A stretch of DNA of 64,000 bases. Origin: Solen grandis. Its lineage: Eukaryota; Mollusca; Bivalvia; Adapedonta; Solenidae. The notes under the pieces were generated by a model that was not told the origin of the DNA, made no database searches, and saw nothing but the letters and a program-made list of their open reading frames with translations. The number at the start of each line of letters is the position of its first letter. Within the stretch, counting starts at the first letter, position 1. The stretch is from the NCBI GenBank assembly GCA_021229015.1, contig CM037794.1, positions 43,413,774 to 43,477,773 on the forward strand, read 5' to 3'. This document shows, piece after piece, positions 45,512 through 57,474 of the stretch. The position numbers and the translations under genes were made by a program.

Positions 45512-48500
45512 GGGCTCAACGCAAAACTGTCGTAACTCCATTTTTTTCACAAAATGATGTTTTTGCATTTTTCACATTATATTACATCTATCTGTGGAAA
45601 TAATATTTTGAAAAAAATATTTGTATTTAAGTAGTAAAAATGAAAAATGGTCCAAAAGTAGTATAATTATTTGGTTGATTTCATTTGTGCAACACTGTCG
45701 TAACTTGAGTTACAGTGTTGCACTGAAAAACATGCACAGTTTGAAACAAATGATGTGCAACACTGTAGTATCTCCACAATATTTTTACACAATGATGTCA
45801 TAATTTATAATGATGATGTCATAGTACTGTGATGTCACTAAGTACTTGAAATAAATACAGTTAACATTTATTCAACTTATTTAACTAATATTTTACGACT
45901 TGCTATTATGGAATCCAAACACTTCGATTCATTTATCATACCAGTCCTGTCAAGTCACACACTTTCGGTATGACACTCACTTTTTCAGACCTAAACTCAC
46001 AAATGGCTAGAGATACCAAAAAGTAAATACTTTTAATAACAAGAAATGTCTTTTAAAACAAGATATACAACAATTATGGGGATTAAAGTAATGCATAATG
46101 TAGTACGGTGATATGATATACATGTACAAATTATTATCTGTGAAACGTTTCATACTTGGAATCAAATTAAGCATAGATAAAGCATCCATTCCACTACAAT
46201 CAGCAGAAAAAAAACATTATGGACTATAATTGCCATTCAGTGAATAGGACTTTTTCATCTTCTGTCTGTCCGTCTATCCCTTCGTCTGTCTGTCCGTCAT
46301 GTTTCAGCAGGTAACACGTGTGTTCCAGAGAACACTTTTGTTTTTGTCAAAATATGTGTGTTCTAGGTGGTGCCACACTCATGTTTTTAGTCCTAAACAG
46401 TCTCAAAACTAAATAATTAACCATACTTTTTTGCTTTAACTGTTGAAACACAGTTTTTCAGTCACAAACAATTAAAAATATTTGAAATCGAAATAAGTGT
46501 GTTTCACCAGGTAGCAGTTGTCCAAAACAAGACTTTTAGGACAAACTCTAAATGATTCATATAGAAAACAAACTTATTGATAAAAGTTTATTAAGAAGAA
46601 AATGAAATATTTTTTTTTTGTGTGTATTAATTGATCAATTTAGAATTAGTTTGTCTGTGTCAGCTATTTTTTTCATACAGAAATCATTTACTATCTCTAA
46701 CTTTAAATTTTAAGTTCTGACATACTACTTGTCTTTACAGCTTTACTTGTATCTATAGGTAATACTTATTTGTAGTCTACCTTCAAGATAGTGCTTGATC
46801 AGCCAACATGATATGTTTACCTCCGGATCATTGAGTATATTTGTTAATTCCGTAGGAGCAGATGTCAGACATATGGTGCTAGGAATTAAGTCATATGCAT
46901 GACCCGAAAAAAACCTCACATGTACCCATTAATACACCTGGGTGGAGTGGAACAACTCATGGTTAATTGCATACTCAAGGAAACAGGCAGCCACACGACC
47001 TAGATTCAAACCATGAACCCTTGATCCTGAGATGTGCGTCCTATCAGTGGCAAACACTGAACTACCCTGCTCCCCTTTCACTTAATTTTGTTCAGCAAAT
47101 GTCTTAATAATGGTCTTAAATGCTTAAAGTGTCAGTTTTAAATTTAACTTCTCATGCACTGATGAACTTCACCAGTTTCTATTTAAAATTCTTCACATTT
47201 CTCCCCATGCTCTAAGCACATGCTACAACAATCCGTCAGGGTTGTGAAGTGTTTGGCAGTAGAAAAAACAATGTGTCACCAATATTGTATGTACATTGAT
47301 TAGACAATTGATTTTCCAACATCCAAATGGAAAGATGAAATAAAGGATGGCATTTTAGACAAAGTGACCAAATTTATGTAGACACATGTATAATTTTGAA
47401 TGCCCTATACTGGTCAACATACTTTTTTTTATAAAGCAGCAGCCACTGCATGGAACACTCAATCAGAAAAAGAAGTGAAATTCTGTGTCCTTTATGTATG
47501 ACACTAAATGATGCTTTAGCAGCAGCTCAAGAATCAGATTCTTCCAAATGTATTTTCAAAATGGTATGATTCCTGCTCATAAAGAACAGGCACAGGATCT
47601 ATTCTGATGACCCCCTTAGAAGGTCTTATCAAGTAATGACACTTATAATCTGCAATGGGTCTGCTGTCCTCGCTGGTCATGAAACTGTTGGGAGCTAGGT
47701 GTGTTTGTAAAACATTTAGTTTAGTCTCTAAACCTTTAGTGCAAGTAAACTATTCCTTAGCTGTTCACAACCCCTTTTTCTTCCTACTCCCATGCGACAA
47801 TGAGTAAGTCCTCAAAGTAGCAGGTGCAAGTGTAAATAAAACTTTGTCTTTAGTGTTGTTTAATACCGTAAAACAATTAAAACGTCAGATTTAAATCATG
47901 GTGATTCTTTTAAATCATTTAGATATGAATAATGCAGAATGATAGTCAGGGTTTTGTTAATACAATTAAATACTTTAATACAGTATCCTTAATTTCCCTC
48001 CAAAATGTAAAAAAAAAAATGTGTACATATCTGGAAATACAGAAAAACAAAATTATCAAATGATGCAAATGACTGTATTTGAAACCAAAATAAAACTTAA
48101 CTATTTGAAACAAATATTGTTTAAGAAACTGATAGTATTACAAAGTTTGTTACTTTGAAAAGTGTGGAGTAAGTCTTTGTTTCCTCAAGACAGTAGATGC
48201 TATGGATAGGAAAGTCTGGAGAGCAGCAAACAGGAAAACGGGTAAAAGTTATACCCACTATAAAGATGCTGATGATGATGCGAATGATAAAATTATTTGT
48301 TAAGAAGTTAAACAAACTGTTTTATGGTATAATATCTGCTCAAAAGCTTATCTGCATTGTTAACCTAAAGACCTATTCAACAGAGATATAAGCTGTCCAA
48401 AAAAAAAAAAAAAAAGTTTGTTCCTGTGACAAGAAAACAACAACAGCATGTGAACGGATTTGAATGAAATCTCACTGAGATGCTTCCCGTCTTGGAGACA

Positions 48501-49458
48501 ATTAACAGACAGATTCTTTACATGAGTATCACTCATAAAAGTGTCCTGTGATCTAATGAGAGATCTACATATTGGGTTTAATCAACAATAAATTGAAGAG
48601 AAAACTTAGTATATTTATAATTGATATGAGCAATTTTACACATCTCCCATTATCTTGATGTCACATGATCATACACATAACTTAACGAGAACTTCTCTTG
48701 ATTTGCTCTTTGCGCATACCTATATCAGAGTTGTGAATCTCTGTTAGGTTATTAGGTCTTCGGTTTACCAACATGATGTATTGTCATGGACATTGGTTTC
48801 TTTATGTTGTTCATTGACAGCACTTAAAACTGTCTTTAATAACACTTGCGATTATAAAAATGTTGAGTTTTAATGGTGTTAATGAACTGTTTGCACATTT
48901 TCAACTCAAATACCTGGGCTTCAACCTGATGTACTCTAGTTATTACAGTAATACTTGTATGGCTCTAATAATGTTATGCATGTATTGATAAAAACATTTC
49001 TCAAAAGGTCAAAACGTTGGTCATCAAAGTTTGACATCGACCCTGGAGTGTCCACTTGTCATGAATTTGTTTGTTATACCTAATGGACCCTTTTTTATAT
49101 CATTTAAAACTGGTGAAAATGATATTGATACAGTGTTGCATGAACTAATTTTCTAGAATTCATATGATATGAGGTGGAATACTGTCGTAAGTCAAGTTAC
49201 TACAGTGTTGCATTGATTTTTTTTGATGAAACCTAACATTTGAAGTGGAAAACTTAGTAAGTCAGTTTATCCTCAAAATCATCTTTTTTATTAAATCTTG
49301 AAAAAAAATACAATGAAGTTTATTAAAACTGACATATAATGCAGCAATTTTATGTTAAAGCACTTGTAATATATCAAACACAAATAAATTAAGAAAGTTT
49401 TTTCCTTCTCCTGAACAATTTTAAAAAAACGGAGTTACGACAGTTTTGCGTTGAGCCA
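45512..49458. mobile_element. 3.95 kb DNA element with perfect 27 bp terminal inverted repeats
   Basis: GGCTCAACGCAAAACTGTCG continuing to AACTCC (45513-45539) is repeated exactly in reverse complement at 49431-49457. TCGA flanks both sides (45508-45511, 49459-49462), a candidate 4 bp target duplication inside a TA microsatellite. Subterminal copies of the end motif include a hairpin GTGCAACACTGTCG...CAGTGTTGCAC at 45687-45723, GTGCAACACTGTAGTATC near 45752 and a copy near 49185-49215. No open frame longer than about 65 codons lies inside, so it cannot move alone. The interior holds a CTGTCCGTC run (46262-46300) and a tRNA-like scrap. A 4 bp duplication would fit Ginger- or Academ-like elements, but the family is not established. 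Confidence 0.85.
46978..47075 (-). repeat. tRNA-like SINE head inside the 3.95 kb element
   Basis: On the minus strand GAGCAGGGTAGTTCAGTG resembles an A box and GGTTTGAATCTAGG a B box, separated by about 50 bp. It is degenerate, and no clear SINE body follows. Confidence 0.4.
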
Positions 49459-49478
49459 TCGATATATATATATATATA

Positions 49479-51740
49479 ATTATTGTATTATCTGTGTTAA
49501 TTGACTTACTTTTGTCATCAGATGTTGTTTTGGACCGGGATTGTTGTTGTTATTTCTGAAAAAGATATAGTAAAAATGCATCAGGTGTTGCTCAGGGGTA
49601 CATATTACCTTTGCTGCTTGATTACTTTCTTCAAAAACTTTAAGTTAGCTATATGTGCATTGTACTGTCTGAAAATGTTTCGAATGATTTTAATCGATGT
49701 TGTTAATTTTTTAATGAAATTATGTTACCCCGGGACGCATGTTGAGACAAAATGTCAACAACAAAATGTGGAAAGAACAGTGGCAGCTTTTTACATTTGT
49801 ATGTTTGCCAAGGATTCCGATGTTGTTGTTTTTTTTGTTTTTTTTTGGTTAATAGCAAAAGGATAAAAAGAAACAAACCAATTAAACGTTTAAGAAACTG
49901 TAACATGTTTCCGGTCTTTCATCTGAACCTACTAGCAACACTTACGCGAAATGTCACATGCATATCCACTTAATAAAGTTGCAATACTTTATTAATTCAT
50001 TACAGTCGTGCGCTAGTCTTCTGTAAGTAAACACTCATCTAAAGCAAATTAAGAAAACGTGTTGGAAGTAATATGTTGAATACAACTGTATACATTTCTT
50101 GCAAAGAATATTTGAATTTTCGTAATATTTTATGGTTTTGATAAAATGCACATTGTTTCATACAGTACTTAGTATTTTATGACCGTTGTTGCGACAATAA
50201 CAAATTGACATAATTTTATTTCAAACCAACTTTTGTGTAAAAAGTCACCTTATATGAGCTTACTAAATTTGAAAAGACTTGGCTTCAAAGAAATTAAATG
50301 TTGCACTATCTATGACTCTGTACAGCTATGACAACGTAGAAATACATCACCACGGTATCTATGGATATGTTTGTCTTATTGGGTTTATCATAGAATCATA
50401 CCCTATGTTTGTACAGTAAAATAATCTAACTTGCATAAAATATAAACATTTTCTTGTCTACATGTCTTTGTTTATCAGCAATAAACATGAATTTAATACG
50501 AACGGACAACAGAACAAACGGTGCAATTCTAATTCTATAAAACTTTTGTTACATGTAACATATCTCCTGATTGCCCCCAAAATGATGACAGCATATCGAT
50601 TTGTGCTTTTAGTGATTGTTATCTTAGCTAAATATCTGTATTGTCAAAGAATCCTGGCATTTAAAATATACTGATTATAAAATTACTTTTTGAAATAGTA
50701 CACATTTATTTAAAATGTCTATCAAACTTCATTTTAAATTGATTGCCTAATGTTCGTTGTATTTGGTGATCATTTTTGCCTTATTTTATGTCATTCAAAT
50801 GAAAATAATGGCTGTTTTAATCTTCAGAGATTGACAGATCGCAAAAGCGCAAAACTTAAAATGTTTGTTTGTTGGGTTTAACGTCCCACCGACACATGAA
50901 ATTATTGTACTAATTTCGGAAGTAAATACGTGAAATATTTTTATATTATCGTTGATTTATGTCACGGAACTGAAAAATAATTTGCGTAATTGAAAAAAGT
51001 TAAGCTCGATTTTTTTCCTACTTTATATCCCAGTATCTTTCTGTAATGAAAAAAGAACTCCGCAACATCGCTGTGACAAAAATGTTTTTGTTGTTGTTGT
51101 TTTTGTTTGTTTTTTTGTTTTGTTTTTTAATGCAATACTGAATGCTATAATTACTTAAGTTCATGGTGAATTCATTTTTTTTTTTTTGGAATAGCATTAT
51201 TAATGAATAGATATCAAGCAAAACATCGCTTACGATTTAGTTAAGCATGTATATTTGCCCAATTCTCACGCGTGTATATATTTAATTCCTCACCATTCCA
51301 GTAAATTTCATCAGGTGAATGTCTCAAAACTGTGCAATGTAAAATTTAGGACCATGCTAAAATCTTTAAAGGTGTCATAATTCGAATAAATTATATAATA
51401 GCCAACTTCGATATGCATACATTTACATGTTTCCAAAAAAAAGTATCAGCATAATAGGACCTAATCGTTTGTACTGTATATGTTTTTGTAATAAATATTA
51501 TTGATATGAAATGAAATTGGAAATACATTCATGACAAAAAAATTATTCTCCGAACATATATTAGAAATTATATTAATGATATAATAACAAAACTCCACCA
51601 GTAGTATTTAGTAGTTGTGGCTAAACGGGAGATGATATTAACGGTGTTATAAAAGATATAGCGAAACTATTCTTAAAGTCGACAAAACAATAGTTTATAT
51701 GTGTTCTGGACATTATCAAATAATTAAACTTATATAGGGC
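49479..51740. other. Intergenic, no gene recognised
   Basis: A 121-codon frame at 49501-49866 (MTYFCHQMLFWTGIVVVISE...) is Cys/Phe/Val-rich with no recognisable domain and overlaps a T-rich run, so I do not support it as a gene. A SINE tail scrap (TTGGGTTTAACGTCCCACCG) lies at 50861-50895, and T/G-rich runs lie at 51080-51185. Confidence 0.4.
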
Positions 51741-51779
51741 TATATAAAAATGGTCCGGTAATGAAAATGAAAATGCTCG

Positions 51780-52090
51780 CCGTTAATTTCGTAGAGCGAA
51801 ACAAATATATACACGGATTTTAATAATGAGAATTTGGAAATGAATATAGAAGTAATAAGTAAAAAATAGTCTTTGTATACATATAAGACATAATTGAATA
51901 TTTAGAAAATGTATAAAATTAATTTCGGAGAGTAAAAACATATATACACGAATTTAAAAAAAAAAACGAAAAGTAATATAGATGTAATGATTAAAAAAAT
52001 ATTCGACAAATATAATATTAAGAAAATATATAAAAAATAGAACAAAATTTGAGAGAGAGAAAAGTTAAAATGCATTTCATTTTAAAGAAA
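51780..52090 (+). repeat. Diverged tandem repeat, about 133 bp
   Basis: 'TTAATTTCGTAGAGCGAAAC' then 'AAATATATACACGGATTTTA' near 51783 recurs as 'TTAATTTCGGAGAGTAAAAA' then 'CATATATACACGAATTTA' near 51918. A weaker third copy is near 52040. Confidence 0.6.
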
Positions 52091-52723
52091 AATAACGAAA
52101 TCAAAACAATTTTAGTATAAACAGAATATGAAATATATAAATGAGTAAACATGTATGTAACTATTAAAACAGTCTCAAAAAAGCAACAAAAAAAAAAAGA
52201 AAGAAAAGAAATATTAATAAATAAAAGATAGTAAAATAAAAATGAAATAAGCATTTAGGGAAGCGCATGATTTTTATTTAAATAAAGATATTTTAACACA
52301 AAAGAATCAAATGAAACATGCAATGATATAAATACTTGTCTTATTTTGTGTATAACGCTTGCATTTTACTTGATTTATAGGCGACAGGAACAATAAATCC
52401 GATTTACAAATATAGAGGCGATGCTACACTCATCAAAAACAAAAACAAAAACAATCCTCGTAACCAGCCTTTTTTACAGCCACAAAAAACAAATGACATA
52501 TTAGCTAACGAGCCGGGGAATTTTACACTGCGAATACTCTTATCCAAAGTCATAACACGTTAATAGTTATGTGAAATTGACTAGTAAGGACTGGGTGTCA
52601 AATTAAATTAAAGAATGAAAGATTTGTGTTGTTTTTAGAATTTTCAGTTATCGATCAATTTTCACAGCTTGCATTCGTTATCCAAAGTGTCTCCTATCAT
52701 TCCGTGGTTTGATTGATTGGTTG

Positions 52724-52733
52724 ATTTATTTTT

Positions 52734-52788
<55 letters not shown>

Positions 52789-52792
52789 TTTT
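52724..52792 (+). repeat. (TTTA)n microsatellite
   Basis: About 16 TTTA units. Confidence 0.95.
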
Positions 52793-53120
52793 CTGTTACG
52801 AGCCGTGTGTTTGCTGAAAAATATTTTGATCATGTTTATTGATATTAGTTAGATAAAAAAAACTGTATAAAAAAATTCTGTTACAGGAACAAAACACCTT
52901 ATTGAACATTTCTATAACGACTGTTAGAAAATTTAACAAAACCAATATGAAAGAATAAACTTTTACATTTTATGATTTTTATTTAAACTTATCAATTAAA
53001 GATAGAATAAAAAGTTTTATTATATGACACGGAATGACCGTATTAATTAATGACGAATAAAATAACTGAAGGTTGTACTGTAGATAGAGGTGTGATTAAT
53101 GAGCAATCAGAAGTAGTCCA

Positions 53121-53376
53121 GGGGCCTCCGTGGCCGAGAGGGTAAAGTCGCTGACTTTAACACCCACTCAGCACCTCACAGCGTGGGTTCGAATCCCGCC
53201 AGGGTCATTCGGATTTTCATGTAAGGAAGCTTTCCAGCTGGCTTGTGGTAGGTCGGCGGTTCTACCCGGATGCCTCTGTGCATTCGGGGTCTTCCTCCAC
53301 CTGTAATTAGCTGGACGTCGCTATATGACTGAAATACTGTCGAAGCGACGGTAAACTCAAATAGTCAAGTCAAGTC
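53121..53376 (+). mobile_element. tRNA-derived SINE (family 1) with 12 bp target duplication
   Basis: A box GGGGCCTCCGTGGCCGAGAG, B box GGTTCGAATCCC, family body and an AAGTCAAGTC tail. AGAAGTAGTCCA lies on both sides (53109-53120, 53377-53388). It is closest to the copy at 23554, sharing its head and tail. Confidence 0.95.
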
Positions 53377-53388
53377 AGAAGTAGTCCA

Positions 53389-54300
53389 CTATGATAAATC
53401 CCAAATGTGTTGTATGTGGTATGTATATATACATGGGAGTAATAAGCTGTTTGTCTGTCTGTCACTAGAGATTACCAATGCAATTCAGTTTTCGTTACCC
53501 AAGGGAGATAAAAAAAAAGACCTAGAACAAACTGCTATACTCAAAATACCAGAGTAAAATAATAAAGTGACCCTTGTAGAAAGGTGAAAAATCAAACCTA
53601 ACGTAAGTTACTGTCAAACATGATGAAATCTAAAATGCGACAGTCGACTCAGTTACGAGCTTTTTATTTTCCACAAATCTATCAGAAATAATGCTCTACA
53701 TCTAATTTAATTCAAATGTTCGTGATTATATAAATACTATAAATGATTATTATATATTTGTACCAAGGGATATTTTTTCTATGGGAATTTTGCCAAACTA
53801 TTTATTTTTTTCGAGGCAATTTTTATAGTCCTCTTATTTATGTCTAATTAGTTTTGAATACTCCCAAACCATTTATTTTTATGCTGGTTATCGCCACCAT
53901 TTAAATTCACGTTATCAACTTGCCAATAGTGTCAATGAACAGTAAATATCATAATCAGATGAAGATATTCTCTTCCCTTTTCAATCCTTCACTTTACTAA
54001 ATCAATTAAGTCCATATAATGACGTCATGACATTGCGACGGATGTTCGTCTCTTTCCGAAAGTCTTTCCGTCTTTTTCCGTACATGTGTTGTAAAGCTGG
54101 TGCATTATGGTTCGCCAGAAGGTAAATAAGCGATAAATTTTGAAAGTAAAATCCTCAGTCATCACAAGTAGTCGCTCTCGTGTGATATGTGTTTACTTGA
54201 TAAAACCAATAATGGACCTTTAAGTCTGACATTAACATTACCGACTGAGATTTACATTTTCATTACCGAGAAGAAATATATATAATGCATCTTTGTGCAT
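53389..54300. other. Intergenic, no gene recognised
   Basis: A short CTGTCTGTC run lies at about 53452-53463. No gene-like frame is present. Confidence 0.4.
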
Positions 54301-54305
54301 TTGTG

Positions 54306-54308
<3 letters not shown>

Positions 54309-54361
<53 letters not shown>
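54309..54361. repeat. (TA)n microsatellite
   Basis: About 26 TA units. Confidence 0.95.
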
Positions 54362-54364
<3 letters not shown>

Positions 54365-54600
54365 GAAAATAACGTAAATAGAACGTTTATTTTAACATAA
54401 TTTTGTAATATGTCTGGATCTAGAAGATATGATGCTGTCAATTCAAATATAGTTTAATACGTACGAAAATTGTCCTACAGTTTATTAGATGCTAAATTAA
54501 CTAAAAAAAAAAAATGTCTGTATCAAAATATTCTTCTACGAGTTGATACATCACGCCGTTTCAGGTGTTCATAAATCTTTAAATCGATTATTTCGGAAAA

Positions 54601-55479
54601 ATGAATAATAACTATGACAATGATAGATACAAAGTCATTTTAAGCTCAGTAAACACTACTCATACTACTGCCACTTTTCCTCCTGATACTACTTCTAGTT
54701 TTCCTACTTCACCTTGTGATGCTACTTCTAGTTTTCCTACTTCACCTTGTGATGCTACTTCTAGTTTTCCTACCTCACCTTGTGATGCTACTTCTAGTTT
54801 TCCTACCTCACCTTGTGATGCTACTTCTAGTTTTCCTACCTCACCTTGTGATGCTACTTCTAGTTTTCCTACCTCACCTTGTGATGCTACTTCTAGTTTT
54901 CCTACCTCACCTTGTGATGCTACTTCTAGTTTTCCTACTTCACCTTGTGATGCTACTTCTAGTTTTCCTACTTCACCTTGTGATGCTACTTCTAGTTTTC
55001 CTACTTCACCATGTGATACTACTTCTAGTTTTCCTACTTCACCATGTGATGCTACTTCTAGTTTTCCTACACCACCTTGTGATACTACTTCAAGTTGTCC
55101 TACTTCACCTTGTGATGCTACTTCTAGTTTTCCTACAACACCATGTGATGCTACTTCTAGTTTTCCTACACCACCTTGTGATACTACTTCAAGTTGTCCT
55201 ACTTCACCTTGTGATACTACTTCTAGTTTTCCTACAACACCATGTGATGCTACTTCTAGTTTTCCTACTTCAACTTGTGATGCTTCTTCTAGTTTTCCTA
55301 CTTCAACTTGTGATGCTACTTCTATTACTATCTATGCTACTGCTAACCCTACCTCTACTTCTACTGCAACTACTTTCCCTGATACTGCTGTTACTATCTC
55401 CATCAACAACAATGGTTACGGTTATGATGATAGAAATAATGATCATAATCATGTTGATGAAAACAACAAAAATATTTAA
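54601..55479 (+). CDS. Open frame over a 33 bp minisatellite, doubtful gene
   Basis: A 292-codon frame starts MNNNYDNDRYKVILSSVNTT and is dominated by about 19 copies of an 11-residue unit of the type ATSSFPTSPCD. It ends with an Asn/Asp/His-rich tail (NNNGYGYDDRNNDHNH). Ser/Thr/Pro/Cys repeats occur in mucin-like and adhesive proteins. However, there is no signal peptide, no flanking domain and no promoter feature. A second frame (54716-55507) is also open throughout because the 33 bp unit has no stop in it. I think a non-coding minisatellite is more likely than a gene. Confidence 0.25.
   Translation: MNNNYDNDRYKVILSSVNTTHTTATFPPDTTSSFPTSPCDATSSFPTSPCDATSSFPTSPCDATSSFPTSPCDATSSFPTSPCDATSSFPTSPCDATSSFPTSPCDATSSFPTSPCDATSSFPTSPCDATSSFPTSPCDTTSSFPTSPCDATSSFPTPPCDTTSSCPTSPCDATSSFPTTPCDATSSFPTPPCDTTSSCPTSPCDTTSSFPTTPCDATSSFPTSTCDASSSFPTSTCDATSITIYATANPTSTSTATTFPDTAVTISINNNGYGYDDRNNDHNHVDENNKNI
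54685..55320 (+). repeat. 33 bp minisatellite, about 19 copies
   Basis: Unit GATGCTACTTCTAGTTTTCC plus TACCTCACCTTGT. The first eight or nine copies are nearly identical. Copies after about 55000 diverge (ACACCACC, ACAACACC, TTCAACTTGT), with a two-unit higher-order repeat at 55060-55230. Confidence 0.97.
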
Positions 55480-55524
55480 ATTAACAGCAACAACAACAAT
55501 GAAATAAACGAACATAAACGATCA

Positions 55525-55660
55525 GAAACAGAAAATTTTGAACGCAGTTAAAGAACTGAAAAACTGTAAATCCCCAGGGGTGGATGATATTATCAACGTC
55601 ATCTCATTAAACGACTTTCATCGTAAACCTGTTATCCACGGAATCTACAAAATAACCACC
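55525..55660 (+). pseudogene. LINE-type reverse transcriptase scrap
   Basis: In frame, the sequence reads ILNAVKELKNCKSPGVDDII, matching the conserved 'I..LK..KSPG.DGI' entry of non-LTR retrotransposon reverse transcriptases. Similarity fades within about 30 codons, so only a small relic is present. Confidence 0.5.
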
Positions 55661-55674
55661 ATAAGCTTAATCAG

Positions 55675-56256
55675 ACTTCCTTCGACCGTGCCTTTTAAGA
55701 TATCTATCTGATACGCCATCTGTATTGTCGGCTACTGTTGCGCCGCTCGCCCTCAAACTATGCGTACCTAAATTTAAATCTGGCGCGCTATTTTCAATTT
55801 AGACAAAATACATCCCCTTACTCTCGTATAACACACAATGTTTACAACAGCAGATACGTCTTTGGACCTAAGACATGGCCTAAACAAATAATCAGTAAAT
55901 AAAACGGACAAACAAGCTGCTCTCATTTAGCTTTGTAACATATATTAAAGGCAAGCCCCGGAAACACATTTAGCTATAGGATTTTGCCGACCTTCTCTGT
56001 ATACATGTGTTTTACTTTTTCGAATTTTAATCATTAAATGGTCAGTGCTAAATGTAATATCTGAACAACACAAAGAACTCAGTTCGTTAAACCGCAAGAA
56101 TCCTGCATAACATAAAAGAATAATGGAAAGATCTCTTAAAGTTACAATGTCATTTGTATCTGAATATTTATTACACGATGTTTGTATCATGTCTGAATCG
56201 ATGACCTCCTTCTTCAGAACAGGTCTAGATCTCAGTCGCTTGGCTGCTTCCATTAG
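55675..56256 (-). pseudogene. Broken tyrosine recombinase (DIRS/Ngaro/Crypton-type)
   Basis: The minus strand carries the two hallmark regions of a tyrosine recombinase. LSIILLCYAGFLRFNELSSL, with the first catalytic Arg in GFLRFNEL, lies in the frame 56610-55945 at residues 161-180 and is followed by IRKSKTHVYREG. Downstream, in another frame, LNLGTHSLRASGATVADNTD then GVSDRYLKRHGRRK carries the HxxR box (HSLR, 55751-55762). The link between them has stops and frameshifts, and the tyrosine region is not found. The style of the motifs matches recombinases of eukaryotic mobile elements, not a host enzyme. The exact superfamily cannot be decided without the missing parts. Confidence 0.78.
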
Positions 56257-56947
56257 ATTATTAGGTTTTCGTGGACTGCAACGCAGCCGCGAAAACCTAC
56301 TGTTCTTCTTGTGTTTCTTTTTCCCTTTTTTTTTTTCCATTATTATTATTCTTTGCACTGTTTTTGTGGCCGCTGTTGCGGCGTGATTAGAAGTGCTACA
56401 AATATGAAAATTTCGCTGCATACTCACATGTATCTGAAGTTGTGCACCATTAAGTTTGTTTTTTATTTTAGTACTAAGTTTTGCCGCTAGGTGGCGTTTA
56501 GCATCAAAACATATAATTGCCGATAACTCTGTCATTTGACATTTTATTTGTATGCAGTTTTTTGCATTCTGTTCTCTGTCAACTACCCCTTTAAATATGA
56601 TGAGTGGCAATATCCATATCTTTGAAACTTTTGAGCTAGAAGAGGTTGAATGTTTGAATCTTTGAAAAAATCTGGCAAATTAGGGTGTGTCCACGAAAAA
56701 CATGCCCATTTTTGTTAGAGATTAGATATCCTCATTCTGTTTTTTGAAATTGATTCTGAAGATCTTTGCGCACAAAATATATGGGGTGGCGATTTCAGAA
56801 AATGCAGAAAATGGCTTTCAATAAGCGGTCAAAGTGACTAAAATTTAGAGGATTTTTTTTTTTCGAGAATAGGCATTTTTTTAGTTTTTTGATGATTCTG
56901 CCATTATTTTTTAATCAATCTTTATGAAATTTTCACAGATTGTATTG
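56257..56947. other. No feature recognised, up to scaffold gap
   Basis: Continuation of the minus-strand frame (Lys-rich, MEKKKGKKKHKKN) without domain. Otherwise AT-rich. Confidence 0.4.
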
Positions 56948-57047
56948 NNNNNNNNNNNNNNNNNNNNNNNNNNNNNNNNNNNNNNNNNNNNNNNNNNNNN
57001 NNNNNNNNNNNNNNNNNNNNNNNNNNNNNNNNNNNNNNNNNNNNNNN
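56948..57047. other. Assembly gap, 100 N
   Basis: Exactly 100 N placeholder. It is flanked on the right by tandem repeats, which may explain the break. Confidence 0.99.
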
Positions 57048-57074
57048 GAAAATAATTATATCAATATGTTAGAT

Positions 57075-57470
57075 TTAGCCTTCTGCAGTGATTTTAAATG
57101 CATTTAGAGAGTTTAAGCGAGATCGATTTTTATCACATACTCGCGCTGCTGGAGTTATTTCTTCTCACTTACAGTAGCGCGAAGTTCTTATTCTCCAGAT
57201 AAACGAAAATGAAGTCTGAAAATATTATAGCTATGTATCGTTTAGACTTCTGAATTGATTTAAATGCATGTTTCAGAGTTTAAGCGAAATTGATTTTTCT
57301 CCCTGCTTCGCTCCTGGATATGTCTCGCGTCTTTTTTTAAAAATAACCTAAAATGATTTCTGAAATTGACAGAAATCTGCTCTTTTTTGCTATCAAGAAT
57401 GAGTACAAATGCATTTTTTAAATATAAGCGGGATCGATTTTTTTCTTCGTTTTGCATTCCTGGGATTGGA
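57075..57470 (+). repeat. Three diverged satellite-like repeats, 140-170 bp
   Basis: Each unit has 'AAATGCAT', then 'TTTAAGCGAGATCGATTTTT' or a variant, then 'TCGC..TGCTGG/TCCTGGA'. The key phrase lies near 57112, 57280 and 57423. The array probably continues into the gap. Confidence 0.7.
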
Positions 57471-57474
57471 CTTC

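Noticed and set aside
49501..49866. 121-codon hydrophobic frame
   Set aside because: No motif, overlaps T-rich low-complexity DNA, and has no promoter or splice support.
54716..55507. Second long frame, Leu/Val-rich
   Set aside because: Shadow frame of the 33 bp minisatellite. Its composition is set by the repeat.
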